Of a stretch of 39,840 bases of DNA, positions 15,792 through 23,790 are shown piece after piece. The stretch is from Streptomyces sp. Ru73 (GTDB lineage Bacteria > Actinomycetota > Actinomycetes > Streptomycetales > Streptomycetaceae). Made by a program: the position numbers and the translations under genes. Every line of letters starts with the position of its first letter. Position 1 is the stretch's first letter. Location of the stretch: contig NZ_PQSQ01000076.1 of assembly GCF_002920575.1 (NCBI RefSeq), forward strand, positions 1 through 39,840, read 5' to 3'. The notes beneath the pieces were generated by a model. The model saw nothing but the letters and a program-made list of their open reading frames with translations, made no database searches and was not told the DNA's origin.

Positions 15792-17282
15792 GTGTCCGTA
15801 CCACCCACCGGATCCGCACCCGCACCACCGTCGCCGCCGCCTTCGCCGCCGCAGGGGGCCGTTCCGCATCTGCACCGCAGCCTGCGCCGGTTCGACATCA
15901 TGGCCATGGGCGTCGCGGCCGTCATCTCCTTCGACGTGCTGGGGCAGCTCGCCACCGGCGGGGGCGAGGCCGTCACCTGGATCGCCGTGCTCGCGGTGGG
16001 CTTCCTGCTGCCGTACGCGCTGGTCTTCGCCGAGACGGGGGCCGCCTTCCCGCAGGAGGGCGGTCCGTACGTCTGGGTGAAGCTGGCGTTCGGGCGCTCC
16101 GCCGCCGCGCTCACCACGATGTTCTACTGGGTCACCAATCCGGTGTGGCTCGGCGGTTCGCTGGTGTTCGTCGCGGCGGAGGCGTGGGACGGCTTCGTCT
16201 TCCCGCTCGGGTCGGGGACGGTGGCGGACTACGCGTTCAAGCTGGTGTTCATCTGGGCGGCGATCCTCACCGCGATCGTGTCGCTGCGCCGCGGCAAGTG
16301 GATCACGACGGCGGGCGCGGCGGCGAAGGTGCTGGCGCTCGCCGTCTTCTCCGGCACGGCGGTCGCGTACGGCGTGGCGCACGGTTTCCACGGCCTGGGC
16401 CATGCCTCCTTCGCGCCGTCCGGGGCCGGGTTCCTGGCCCTGGTGCCGGTGCTCCTCTTCGCGTACGTGGGGTTCGAGGCGCCGAACGCGGCGGGCGACG
16501 AGATGCACGACCCGCAGCGGGACGTGCCGGTCTCCATCGGCATCTCCGGGCTGATCGCCGCGTGCTGCTACCTGCTCCCCGTCCTGGCGATCCTCTCGGC
16601 GGCGCCGGCCGGGCAGGTGACGGGCATCGGCGGGTTCATGGACGCGGCGCGGCTGGTCTTCGGGGTGTACGGGGCGTGGAGCGGGCCGCTGCTGACCACG
16701 ACGGCCGTGCTGTTCGTCTTCGCGCTGCTCACCCAGGGCAGTGCGTGGATGATCGTCAGCGACCGGATGCAGGCGATGACGGCGGCGGACGGCGGGTTCT
16801 TCCGCCGCGGGCTGGGCGCGTTCCACCCGCGGCTGGGCACGCCGGTCCGGATGAACCTCCTCTCGGGGATCACCGCGACGCTGTTCATGGTGGCCGCGAT
16901 GAACCTGGCGGCCGGTGACGCGGCAGCCGTCTTCGGCGTCGTCCTCACCGTCGCCATCACCACCCTGCTGCTGTCGTACCTGGTGATAGTGCCGGCCCTG
17001 ATCCGCCTCCGGCTCCGCCGCCCCGAGGCGCCCCGCCCGTACCGCGTCCCGTTCGGCACCCCCGGCTTCGTGTGCAGCGCGGTCCTCGTCTACGCCTGGA
17101 TCGTGCTGGGCTCCTGGGTCGCCCTCTTCCCCGGCACCCTGGAACACCTCGTCGGCCTGGACTACGCCTTCCACGCCACCTGGGGCGTCACCCGCCCCGC
17201 CTTCGAAGCCTTCACACTGGGGACGGTGGTCCTGCTCCTGACGGTGGGCGCACTGGGCCTGCGGCGCAGAGGCGGGGCTTAG
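15792..17282 (+). CDS. APC-family amino acid/amine permease
   Basis: A 496-residue membrane transporter of the amino acid-polyamine-organocation superfamily with about 12 hydrophobic segments after a proline-rich cytoplasmic N-terminus of some 35 residues. The first helix has the family-type sequence FDIMAMGVAAVISFDVLGQL, and AFPQEGGPYVWVKLAFG is the conserved APC segment after helix 2. GTG at 15792 is chosen because GAAGGG lies 9 nt upstream, whereas an in-frame ATG at 15774 has no ribosome site. It is third in the TetR-controlled operon and presumably imports the transaminase substrate. Its stop overlaps the stop of the convergent patatin gene by 4 bp. Confidence 0.9.
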   Translation: MSVPPTGSAPAPPSPPPSPPQGAVPHLHRSLRRFDIMAMGVAAVISFDVLGQLATGGGEAVTWIAVLAVGFLLPYALVFAETGAAFPQEGGPYVWVKLAFGRSAAALTTMFYWVTNPVWLGGSLVFVAAEAWDGFVFPLGSGTVADYAFKLVFIWAAILTAIVSLRRGKWITTAGAAAKVLALAVFSGTAVAYGVAHGFHGLGHASFAPSGAGFLALVPVLLFAYVGFEAPNAAGDEMHDPQRDVPVSIGISGLIAACCYLLPVLAILSAAPAGQVTGIGGFMDAARLVFGVYGAWSGPLLTTTAVLFVFALLTQGSAWMIVSDRMQAMTAADGGFFRRGLGAFHPRLGTPVRMNLLSGITATLFMVAAMNLAAGDAAAVFGVVLTVAITTLLLSYLVIVPALIRLRLRRPEAPRPYRVPFGTPGFVCSAVLVYAWIVLGSWVALFPGTLEHLVGLDYAFHATWGVTRPAFEAFTLGTVVLLLTVGALGLRRRGGA

Positions 17283-18505
17283 GGCGCGTCGCTGCGCCAC
17301 AGCTTGGTGGCGTCGTTGCCGGCTTCGTCGAGGAGGAGTTGGGCGTCGCGGCGGCCCAGTTCCATGGCGGCGTCGAGGAATTCGGGTTCGAAGAGGAGGT
17401 AGCTGAGGAGTTCGCCGCGGCTGTGGCCCGGGCCGAGGAGGAAGGCGAGCACGGTCAGGTCGAGGTTGGTCAGCCGCTGGGTGCCGCGGAAGTACGTGTC
17501 GAGGACGTAGGCGGCGCACTCGCCGAGCTGTCCCGACTGGCCGCGCTGCGGGCTGCCGTAGAGGTACTCCACGATCTCGTAGGCGCGCCCGGCGGGGCTG
17601 GTGGCCTTGCCGCCGGACTTCAGCAGCTCGTCCACCTTGCCGAGGGTGCGGGTGTCCTCGATCATCCGGTCGGCCAGCACACCGCTCATGACCTGCGCGG
17701 AGACGTCCAGTACGGAGGGCGGGGGTGCGGCCTTCCGGTGGGCGCGGGGCAGGTACCGCAGCGGGGAGGTGGCGATGATGACGACACGGCGGGCGCCGAG
17801 CGCGATGGCCGGCTTGATGGGCGCGTTGAGCCGCACCCCGCCGTCCATGTACCAGCCGCCGGCCTCCTGGACGTACACGGGCGGGAAGGCCACCGGGATG
17901 GCGGCGGAGGCCAGCACGTGCTCCTCGGTGAGCACGGTCCGGGTGTAGTCCACCGCGCGGTCGGCGTCGCTCTCCGGCAGCGCGGTGGCACGCGGGCCCT
18001 CCGTAAAGATCTCGGTCCGGCCGCTGTGGCAGGCCGTGGCGGCCACCGCCACGGCCTGCACCGTGCCGCTCAGCATGTTGGCGTGCAGCCGGTGCCAGTC
18101 CAGCTTCGTCCGGAGGGTGTCGCGCAGCGGGCGGGTGTCGAGGAGGCCGGAGAGCGGTGGGCTCTTCGGGTCGAACAGCCCGGTGAGGTACTGCCGCAGG
18201 ACGACCGGCACGGCCCGGGGGAGGAACGGCGTGAAGACCTGGTCCTTGGTGAGGCTGCGCCAGGCGCCGAGCGCCTCGTCGGCGGCCTGCTCGGCGGGCA
18301 GGTGCGCGAACGAGGCGAAGAGCACCGCGTTGAAGGCGCCGGCGCTCGTGCCCACGAACGTGTTCGGGCGCTGCCCGGCCGCGGCGAGCTTCGGCAGCAG
18401 CTCCGCCAGCATGCCGGCCTCGTAGGCACCGCGGGCACCGCCGCCCGCCAGTACGACAGCCACGGGTGCGCCGTCCGGCGGCGCCCCGGCCTCCTGATCG
18501 CTCAT
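17279..18505 (-). CDS. Patatin-like phospholipase
   Basis: A 408-residue serine acyl hydrolase. The oxyanion motif AGGGARGAYEAG is at about 20-31, the nucleophile Ser54 is in GTSAG, and the catalytic Asp221 is in YMDGGVRLNAPI, so the Ser-Asp dyad is complete. No signal peptide or membrane helix is visible, so it is probably cytoplasmic. A C-terminal extension of about 150 residues beyond the patatin core is present. ATG at 18505 follows GGGGAG at a 5-nt spacing. It is divergent from phnA and convergent with the APC permease; no neighbour defines its lipid substrate. Confidence 0.92.
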   Translation of the reverse strand: MSDQEAGAPPDGAPVAVVLAGGGARGAYEAGMLAELLPKLAAAGQRPNTFVGTSAGAFNAVLFASFAHLPAEQAADEALGAWRSLTKDQVFTPFLPRAVPVVLRQYLTGLFDPKSPPLSGLLDTRPLRDTLRTKLDWHRLHANMLSGTVQAVAVAATACHSGRTEIFTEGPRATALPESDADRAVDYTRTVLTEEHVLASAAIPVAFPPVYVQEAGGWYMDGGVRLNAPIKPAIALGARRVVIIATSPLRYLPRAHRKAAPPPSVLDVSAQVMSGVLADRMIEDTRTLGKVDELLKSGGKATSPAGRAYEIVEYLYGSPQRGQSGQLGECAAYVLDTYFRGTQRLTNLDLTVLAFLLGPGHSRGELLSYLLFEPEFLDAAMELGRRDAQLLLDEAGNDATKLWRSDAP

Positions 18506-18709
18506 CACCACTCCCCTCGCACGGACGGTCGGCAGGTCGATCGCACACCGCCGCACGGCGCCGCTGCAACGGCGGAACCGGCCATGCCCCACTCGGCTAT
18601 GGGCGGTATAGGAATTCCGGTGGTTCTGCGCCGGGCCCCGGCGGTGTTCCCTGGTGGGGCAGGGCGGCACGACCGGCCGCCGACTTCGACCTCAGGGGTG
18701 GAACCGCAC
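18506..18709. promoter_or_regulatory. Divergent control region between patatin and phnA
   Basis: A 204-bp gap that must hold the promoters of both genes. TATAGGAAT (18607-18615) is the most -10-like sequence for the phosphonate operon, without a convincing -35. Short inverted repeats CGCCG-N6-CGGCG and GCCAT/ATGGGC lie just upstream. No dedicated regulator gene adjoins. Confidence 0.35.
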
Positions 18710-19966
18710 ATGAAGGAAGCTGGTGCCGAGCGGCTGACCGTCAACGGACGCGGCTACGCCTGGCCCGTCCGGCCCGTCGTCGTGGTGTGCATCGACGGCA
18801 GCGAGGACGCCTACCACGAGCGGGCCATCGCCGACGGCCGGATGCCGTTCCTGGAGCGGATGCTGCGGGACGGCAGCGATCTGCGCGCGGACTGCACGAT
18901 GCCGTCCTTCACCAATCCCAACAACCTGTCCATCGCGACCGGAGTGCCGCCGTCGGTGCACGGGATCTGCGGCAACTACTTCTACGACCCGGCGGCCGAC
19001 GCCGAGGTCATGATGAACGACCCGGAACTGCTGCGGGCGCCGACGCTGTTCGCGGAGTTCTCGCGGGCGGGCGCCAAGGTCGCGGTGATCACCGCGAAGG
19101 ACAAGCTGCGCCGGCTGCTGGGCAAGGGCCTGCGGGACGGCATCTGCTTCTCGGCGGAGAAGGCGGACCGGGTCACCCAGGAGGACAACGGCATCGAGAA
19201 GGTGCTGGAGCGGGCCGGCATGGCACTGCCCTCGGTCTACAGCGCCGAACTGAGCGAGCTGGTGATGGCCGCGGGCGTGGACGTGCTGGAGCGGGAGCGT
19301 CCGGAGCTGATGTACCTCTCGCTGACGGACTACATCCAGCACAAGCACGCGCCCGGCTCCCCCGTCGCGAACGACTTCTACGCCATGCTGGACCGGTACT
19401 TCGCGCGGATCGACGCGCTCGGCGCGGTCCTCGTCGTCACCGCCGATCACGGCATGAACGCCAAGAGCGATGGCAGCGGAGAGGCCCAAGTGGTCTATTT
19501 GCAGGACGAGTTGGACGCGCGGCTGGGTGCGGGCGCGGCGCGCGTCGTGCTGCCGATCACGGACCCGTACACCGTGCACCACGGTGCGCTCGGCTCGTAC
19601 GCCACGGTGCACCTGCCGGCGGGCGCCGACGTGGACGCGCTCCGCGCCGGACTGGCCACGCTGGACGGGGTGGCCGAGGTGATGGGGCGGGAGCGGGCCT
19701 GCGTCCGCTTCGAGCTGCCCGGCGACCGGATCGGCGAGCTGGTCGTCATCGCCGAGCGCAACACGGTACTGGGCACCACGCCGGCGCGGCACGACATCTC
19801 CGGCTTCACCGAGCCGCTGCGCTCGCACGGCGGACTGTCCGAGCAGCGGGTGCCGTTCCTGGTGAACGCGCCGGTCGGGCCGCTTCCGCCGGCCCACCGG
19901 CTGCGCAACTTCGACAGCTACTGGGTGGGCACGTCGGTGGCGGCGGAGGTGCCGCTCACCGCCTGA
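18710..19966 (+). CDS. phnA: Phosphonoacetate hydrolase PhnA
   Basis: A 418-residue zinc C-P bond hydrolase of the alkaline phosphatase/NPP superfamily that splits phosphonoacetate into acetate and phosphate. The set of family metal ligands is visible: Asp29 (VCIDGSE), Thr68 (SFTNPNN), Asp207 and His211 (LTDYIQHKH), Asp246 and His247 (TADHGMN) and His373 (SHGGLSEQR). ICGNYFYDP and ITAKDKLRRLLG are further family hallmarks, and the length is normal. ATG at 18710 is chosen because homology starts at LTVNGRGYAWP a few residues later. The next genes are an organophosphate-type transporter and a phosphonate-associated FAD enzyme. The known PhnA locus of Pseudomonas fluorescens 23F also has such a transporter. 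Confidence 0.93.
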   Translation: MKEAGAERLTVNGRGYAWPVRPVVVVCIDGSEDAYHERAIADGRMPFLERMLRDGSDLRADCTMPSFTNPNNLSIATGVPPSVHGICGNYFYDPAADAEVMMNDPELLRAPTLFAEFSRAGAKVAVITAKDKLRRLLGKGLRDGICFSAEKADRVTQEDNGIEKVLERAGMALPSVYSAELSELVMAAGVDVLERERPELMYLSLTDYIQHKHAPGSPVANDFYAMLDRYFARIDALGAVLVVTADHGMNAKSDGSGEAQVVYLQDELDARLGAGAARVVLPITDPYTVHHGALGSYATVHLPAGADVDALRAGLATLDGVAEVMGRERACVRFELPGDRIGELVVIAERNTVLGTTPARHDISGFTEPLRSHGGLSEQRVPFLVNAPVGPLPPAHRLRNFDSYWVGTSVAAEVPLTA

Positions 19967-20036
19967 ACCGCCCCTTGGACCCCGTCACCTGACCTACCGT
20001 CACCCAACCCCCCATACGGACGCATCGCACCACCCC

Positions 20037-20071
20037 GGCCCCGGCGTGCCGCCGAGGCGCGCGCCGGGGCC
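20037..20071 (+). terminator. Hairpin between phnA and the transporter gene
   Basis: Perfect 10-bp arms GGCCCCGGCG (20037-20046) and CGCCGGGGCC (20062-20071) with a 15-nt loop. With no U tract and an in-line gene downstream, it may be a partial terminator or a processing or stability element that sets unequal expression of phnA and the transporter. Confidence 0.4.
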
Positions 20072-20111
20072 CCGTCATGCCCGAATCCAGGCCGAGGGAC
20101 AGGACACCGCC

Positions 20112-21449
20112 ATGGCCGACCTCGCACCGCAGTCCGTACCGTCACCACCACCCGGGCCCGCGCTCGCCACGCGGGAGGCGCTGAAGCGGACGGCCCGCTG
20201 GCGCCGGCAGATCTTCGCGGTCACCTGGATCGCGTACGCGGGCTTCTACTTCGTCCGCCAGGCGTTCTCCGTCGCCAAGCTCGGCATCCTGGACGATCCC
20301 CTGGTCAGCGGGGTGCTCACCGAGCAGGTGCTGGGCGTGCTGGACGCGGTGTACCTCGCGGCGTACGCGGCCGGGCAGTTCCTGTGGGGCATGTGGGCGG
20401 ACCGCTTCGGTCCGCGGGTGGTGGTGGCCGGCGGCATGGCCGGCGCGGTCGTCGCCGCGTGCGCCATGGGCCTGAGCAGCGCGGTGCTGGTGTTCGGCGG
20501 CGCGATGGTGGTCCAGGGGCTGGCGCAGTCGGCGGGCTGGGCGCCGCTGTGCAAGAACATGGGCAGTTTCTTCGCGGTGCGCGAGCGCGGCCGGGTGCTC
20601 GGCATCTGGAGCAGCAACTACGCCTTCGGCGGGCTCGCGGCGCCACCGTTCCTCGGCTGGTGGGCGTACGAGGTGTTCGGCAGCTGGCACGCGGCGTTCT
20701 TCGCGGGCGCGGTGACGCTCGCCGTGGTCCTGGCGCTGTTCCTGGTCTTCCAGCGGAACACCCCGCAGGACGTGGGGCTGCCCGACCCGAACCGTACCGA
20801 GGAGGAGCCCACGGCCGGCGCGCCCGCGGCGCAGCCCCGGCAGCGTGCGCTGACGCTGTACAGGGAGGCGCTGCGCGACCGTATGGTGCTGACGCTCGGC
20901 GCCGCGTACTTCCTGCTGAAGCCGGCCCGGTACGCGATCCTGCTGTGGGGCCCGGTGATCGTCAGCCGGCGGCTGCCAGAGGTCGGCAAGGTGGGCGCCA
21001 CCCTCATCCCCGTGGCGTTCGGGGTCGCGGGCGTGCTCGCGCCGATCCTCATCGGCTGGGTGTCCGACACCCTCTTCCGGTCCCGACGGGTGCCGCCGTG
21101 CGTCCTGGCGCTGGCCCTGCTGACCGTGGTCCTCGCGCTGTTCATGCCGCTGACGGCGACCGGCAGCGCGGCGGTGATGCTCGCGGTGCTGGCGGTGATC
21201 GGGCTGGCCGTGTACGCGGCCGACGCGATGATCAGCTGTGTGGCCGCGGTGGACTTCGGCACCGCGGGCGGCGCGGGCACGGCAGCGGGGCTGGTCAACG
21301 GCTGCGGCTCGGTCGGCGCGATCCTCGGCGGCCTGCTGCCCGGCTTCCTGTCCAGCACCGCCCTGTTCTACGGTTTCGCCGCCGCGGCCCTGCTCGCCGG
21401 CCTCCTGATGCTGCCGCAGTGGCACCGCCTGCCGGCCGCGGCGTCCTGA
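20112..21449 (+). CDS. MFS transporter of the organophosphate:phosphate antiporter type
   Basis: A 445-residue MFS protein with 12 predicted membrane segments. RQAFSVAKLGI in the first helix, YAAGQFLWGMWADRFGPR (the signature loop) and GFLSS near the end resemble the GlpT/UhpT/phosphoglycerate (OPA) family. A hydrophilic central loop around EEEPTAGAP separates the halves. ATG at 20112 is preceded by an AGGACA-type ribosome site; in-frame codons upstream lie in the hairpin. It sits between phnA and the FAD oxidoreductase, so uptake of phosphonoacetate or an aminophosphonate is the likely job, in the manner of PhnB of the Pseudomonas phnA locus. The exact substrate is inference. Confidence 0.88.
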   Translation: MADLAPQSVPSPPPGPALATREALKRTARWRRQIFAVTWIAYAGFYFVRQAFSVAKLGILDDPLVSGVLTEQVLGVLDAVYLAAYAAGQFLWGMWADRFGPRVVVAGGMAGAVVAACAMGLSSAVLVFGGAMVVQGLAQSAGWAPLCKNMGSFFAVRERGRVLGIWSSNYAFGGLAAPPFLGWWAYEVFGSWHAAFFAGAVTLAVVLALFLVFQRNTPQDVGLPDPNRTEEEPTAGAPAAQPRQRALTLYREALRDRMVLTLGAAYFLLKPARYAILLWGPVIVSRRLPEVGKVGATLIPVAFGVAGVLAPILIGWVSDTLFRSRRVPPCVLALALLTVVLALFMPLTATGSAAVMLAVLAVIGLAVYAADAMISCVAAVDFGTAGGAGTAAGLVNGCGSVGAILGGLLPGFLSSTALFYGFAAAALLAGLLMLPQWHRLPAAAS

Positions 21450-21512
21450 ACCGCTCCCCGGTCCATCCAGAGGTTCCATCCGCAGTGCACCACCACTGAG
21501 AGGGGATCACCC

Positions 21513-22679
21513 ATGGCGACCCGTACCACGCCCCGCGGCGGCCGTACCGAGCGGCGGGCCGACACCGCCGTCGTCGGCGGCGGCATCGTCGGACTCGCAC
21601 ACGCCCTCGCGGCCGCCGAGCGCGGCGACCGCGTCGTCGTCTTCGAGCGCGACGACCGCTCCGTCGGCGCCTCCATCCGCAACTTCGGCATGATCTGGGC
21701 GGTGGGCCAGCGGCGCGGCGCGATCTACGAGAGGGCGCTGCGCAGCCGCGAGATCTGGCTGGAGGTGGCGGCGAAGACCGGGCTGTGGGCCGCGCCGGCC
21801 GGTTCGCTGCACCTGGCGCACCACCCGGACGAGGCCGCGGTGCTGGAGGAGTTCGTGGCCACCACGCCGGCGGCCAGGGACCGCGGTACGCAGCTGCTCA
21901 CCGCGCGGGAGACGGTGGCGCGGAGCCATGCCGTGCGTCCGGACGGGCTGCTGGCCGCGATGTGGAGCCCGACGGAGCTGAACGTCGATCCGCGGCACGC
22001 GATCCCTGCGGTCGCCGCGCACCTGGCCGAGGAGTACGGCGTGGACGTGCGCTTCGGGACGACGGTCCGCGGCATCGACCTGCCGGCCGTCTCGACGACG
22101 GCCGGGGACTGGCGGGTGGACCGGGTCTTCGTGTGCAGCGGGAACGACTTCGAGACGCTGTACCCGGAGGTGTTCGCGGCGAGCGGGCTGGTCCGCTGCA
22201 AGCTGCAGATGCTGCGGACGGGCGTACAGCCGGGCGGCTGGCAGCTGGGTCCGATGCTGTGCGGCGGGCTGACGCTGTTGCACTACGCGGCGTTCGAGGA
22301 CCTGGCGGCGCGCGCGGCGCTGGACGCGCGGATGCGGGCGGAGCTGACGTTCCACCGGGACAACGGCATCCACGTGCTGCTGTCGCAGACGGCGGACGGG
22401 CGACTGACGATCGGCGACAGCCATGCGTACGCGACGACGCACGACCCGTTCGAGAGCGAGGCGATCAACGCGGCGATCATGGACTATCTGGCGGGCTTCG
22501 CGCGGCTCCCGGACACCGCGGTCACCGAACGCTGGTCGGGCTACTACCCCTCGCTCCGGGACGGCCGTACGGAACTGGTGGTCGATCCGGAGCCCGGCGT
22601 GACGGTGGTCAACGGCGTCGGCGGGGCCGGGATGACGCTCTCCTTCGGGCTTGCCGAGGAGGTCGTGGCGGGGCGCTGA
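21513..22679 (+). CDS. Phosphonate-associated FAD-dependent amine oxidoreductase (TIGR03364/HpnW type)
   Basis: A 388-residue DAO-family flavoenzyme. The FAD dinucleotide motif VVGGGIVGLAHALAAAERGD starts at about residue 20 and is followed by GASIRNFGMIW, the signature of the TIGR03364 clade that recurs in phosphonate gene clusters, and the C-terminal VVNGVGGAGMTLSFGLAEE. Members of this clade are proposed to deaminate aminophosphonates oxidatively (2-aminoethylphosphonate, its N-methyl or hydroxy derivatives), yielding phosphonoacetaldehyde-type aldehydes, ammonia or methylamine and H2O2. ATG at 21513 follows GAGAGGGGAT. As third gene after phnA, it probably feeds that pathway without a PhnW transaminase. 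Confidence 0.87.
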   Translation: MATRTTPRGGRTERRADTAVVGGGIVGLAHALAAAERGDRVVVFERDDRSVGASIRNFGMIWAVGQRRGAIYERALRSREIWLEVAAKTGLWAAPAGSLHLAHHPDEAAVLEEFVATTPAARDRGTQLLTARETVARSHAVRPDGLLAAMWSPTELNVDPRHAIPAVAAHLAEEYGVDVRFGTTVRGIDLPAVSTTAGDWRVDRVFVCSGNDFETLYPEVFAASGLVRCKLQMLRTGVQPGGWQLGPMLCGGLTLLHYAAFEDLAARAALDARMRAELTFHRDNGIHVLLSQTADGRLTIGDSHAYATTHDPFESEAINAAIMDYLAGFARLPDTAVTERWSGYYPSLRDGRTELVVDPEPGVTVVNGVGGAGMTLSFGLAEEVVAGR

Positions 22680-22898
22680 CCTGCACAAATAAGGGGAGCG
22701 ACACATTGCGCCGCCTTGTGAGCCAGATCACCTCTTTGCCGTGGAATGCCCGGCCCACCCCGTTTGCTGACATACGTGCGACTGCCGGTGGGACAGTGTC
22801 CCCGGGCCTCACCTATTGCCCGTGGGGAAGATCGTTCGGCTGAAGCCCCACGGAGCCTTTCGCCGAGAGGCGACCGCCATCGGCAGCCGCACCAGACC

Positions 22899-22930
22899 GC
22901 CCCGACCGGCCTCCCCCGTCCGGTCGGGGC
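22899..22930 (+). terminator. Hairpin terminator after the phosphonate operon
   Basis: Arms 22899-22909 and 22920-22930 (11 bp, core CCCCGACCGG/CCGGTCGGGG) with a 10-nt loop, followed by a pyrimidine-rich CTCTTCTCG-like stretch. It lies about 220 bp after the FAD gene and just before the GNAT start. Confidence 0.6.
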
Positions 22931-22960
22931 TCTTCTCGTACGGGCGGGCATCATGGACCG

Positions 22961-23776
22961 ATGCGCCCGACGAGCACTCCCCCGGTACGCGATCTGCCGG
23001 CCAGGATGACGGACAACCTGGCCGAACACGCCTGCCACCTGCACCGGCGGATGGCCGGCGCGACCGTCACGGAGACCGATGACCTCCTGGTCGCCGACAG
23101 CGGCCTGCACGACGACACCTTCAACATCGTCGCGGCGGCCCGTTTCCGGCCCGGTACGGCGCCGGAGCGGATCTCCGGGACGGTACGGAAGCTGACCGCC
23201 ACCGGCCGTCCGTTCTCCTGGTGGGTGGGGCCGGACTCGGTACCGGAGGACCTGGGCGCGCAGCTGTCGGCCGCCGGGCTGCCGGCGGCCGAGCACGAGA
23301 CGGCGATGTGGGCCGAGCTGGGCGACGACCTGCCGCGGGCCCACGCGGGCGGCCTGGACATCCGCCCGGTGACCACGCCCGCGGAACTCGCCGGCTTCGC
23401 CGCGGTCCTCGCCGCGAACTGGCACCCGCCCGCCGCCACCGTCCGCCGCTTCTTCGACCGCGCGGCCCCGCAGGCGCTGGCCGCCGGCTGCCCGGCCCGC
23501 TACCTCGTCGGGTACGCGGCGGACCGCCCGGTCTGCGTGGCCGAGGTCTTCCTGCACGCGGAGGTGGCCGGGATCTACAACATCGCCACCCTGGCCACCC
23601 ACCGCCGCCGCGGGTACGGCGGCGCGATCACCCTCGCGGCCCTCCGCACGGCCCGCGCCGAGGGCCACCGCACCGCGGTCCTGCAGGCGTCGGCGGAGGG
23701 CGCACCGGTCTACCGGCGACTGGGCTTCCGCCCCTGCGGCCGGTACACCGAGTACGCCCTCTCCCCGTCCCCCTGA
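22961..23776 (+). CDS. GNAT-family N-acetyltransferase, two-part
   Basis: A 271-residue protein with a C-terminal GNAT fold at about 130-265: IYNIATLATHRRRGYGGAIT carries the acetyl-CoA-binding R-R-x-G-Y-G motif A, and APVYRRLGFRP is motif B. The first 120 residues form a degenerate domain (NIVAAARF, PFSWWVGPDS) of the kind found in tandem-GNAT proteins. ATG at 22961 is the first plausible start. The acceptor is unknown. It converges with the aldehyde dehydrogenase gene, with only 14 bp between stops, and may belong to the phosphonate block only by position; acetylation of aminophosphonates by GNAT enzymes (as PhnO does) is known, but nothing here proves that role. Confidence 0.85.
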   Translation: MRPTSTPPVRDLPARMTDNLAEHACHLHRRMAGATVTETDDLLVADSGLHDDTFNIVAAARFRPGTAPERISGTVRKLTATGRPFSWWVGPDSVPEDLGAQLSAAGLPAAEHETAMWAELGDDLPRAHAGGLDIRPVTTPAELAGFAAVLAANWHPPAATVRRFFDRAAPQALAAGCPARYLVGYAADRPVCVAEVFLHAEVAGIYNIATLATHRRRGYGGAITLAALRTARAEGHRTAVLQASAEGAPVYRRLGFRPCGRYTEYALSPSP

Positions 23777-23790
23777 GCTGTCGCCCGCGG

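Noticed and set aside
15636..18569. A 977-codon minus-strand frame spanning the aminotransferase end, APC permease and patatin genes.
   Set aside because: It is antisense or antiphase to three well-supported genes and has low-complexity Arg/Gly/Ala/Pro composition.
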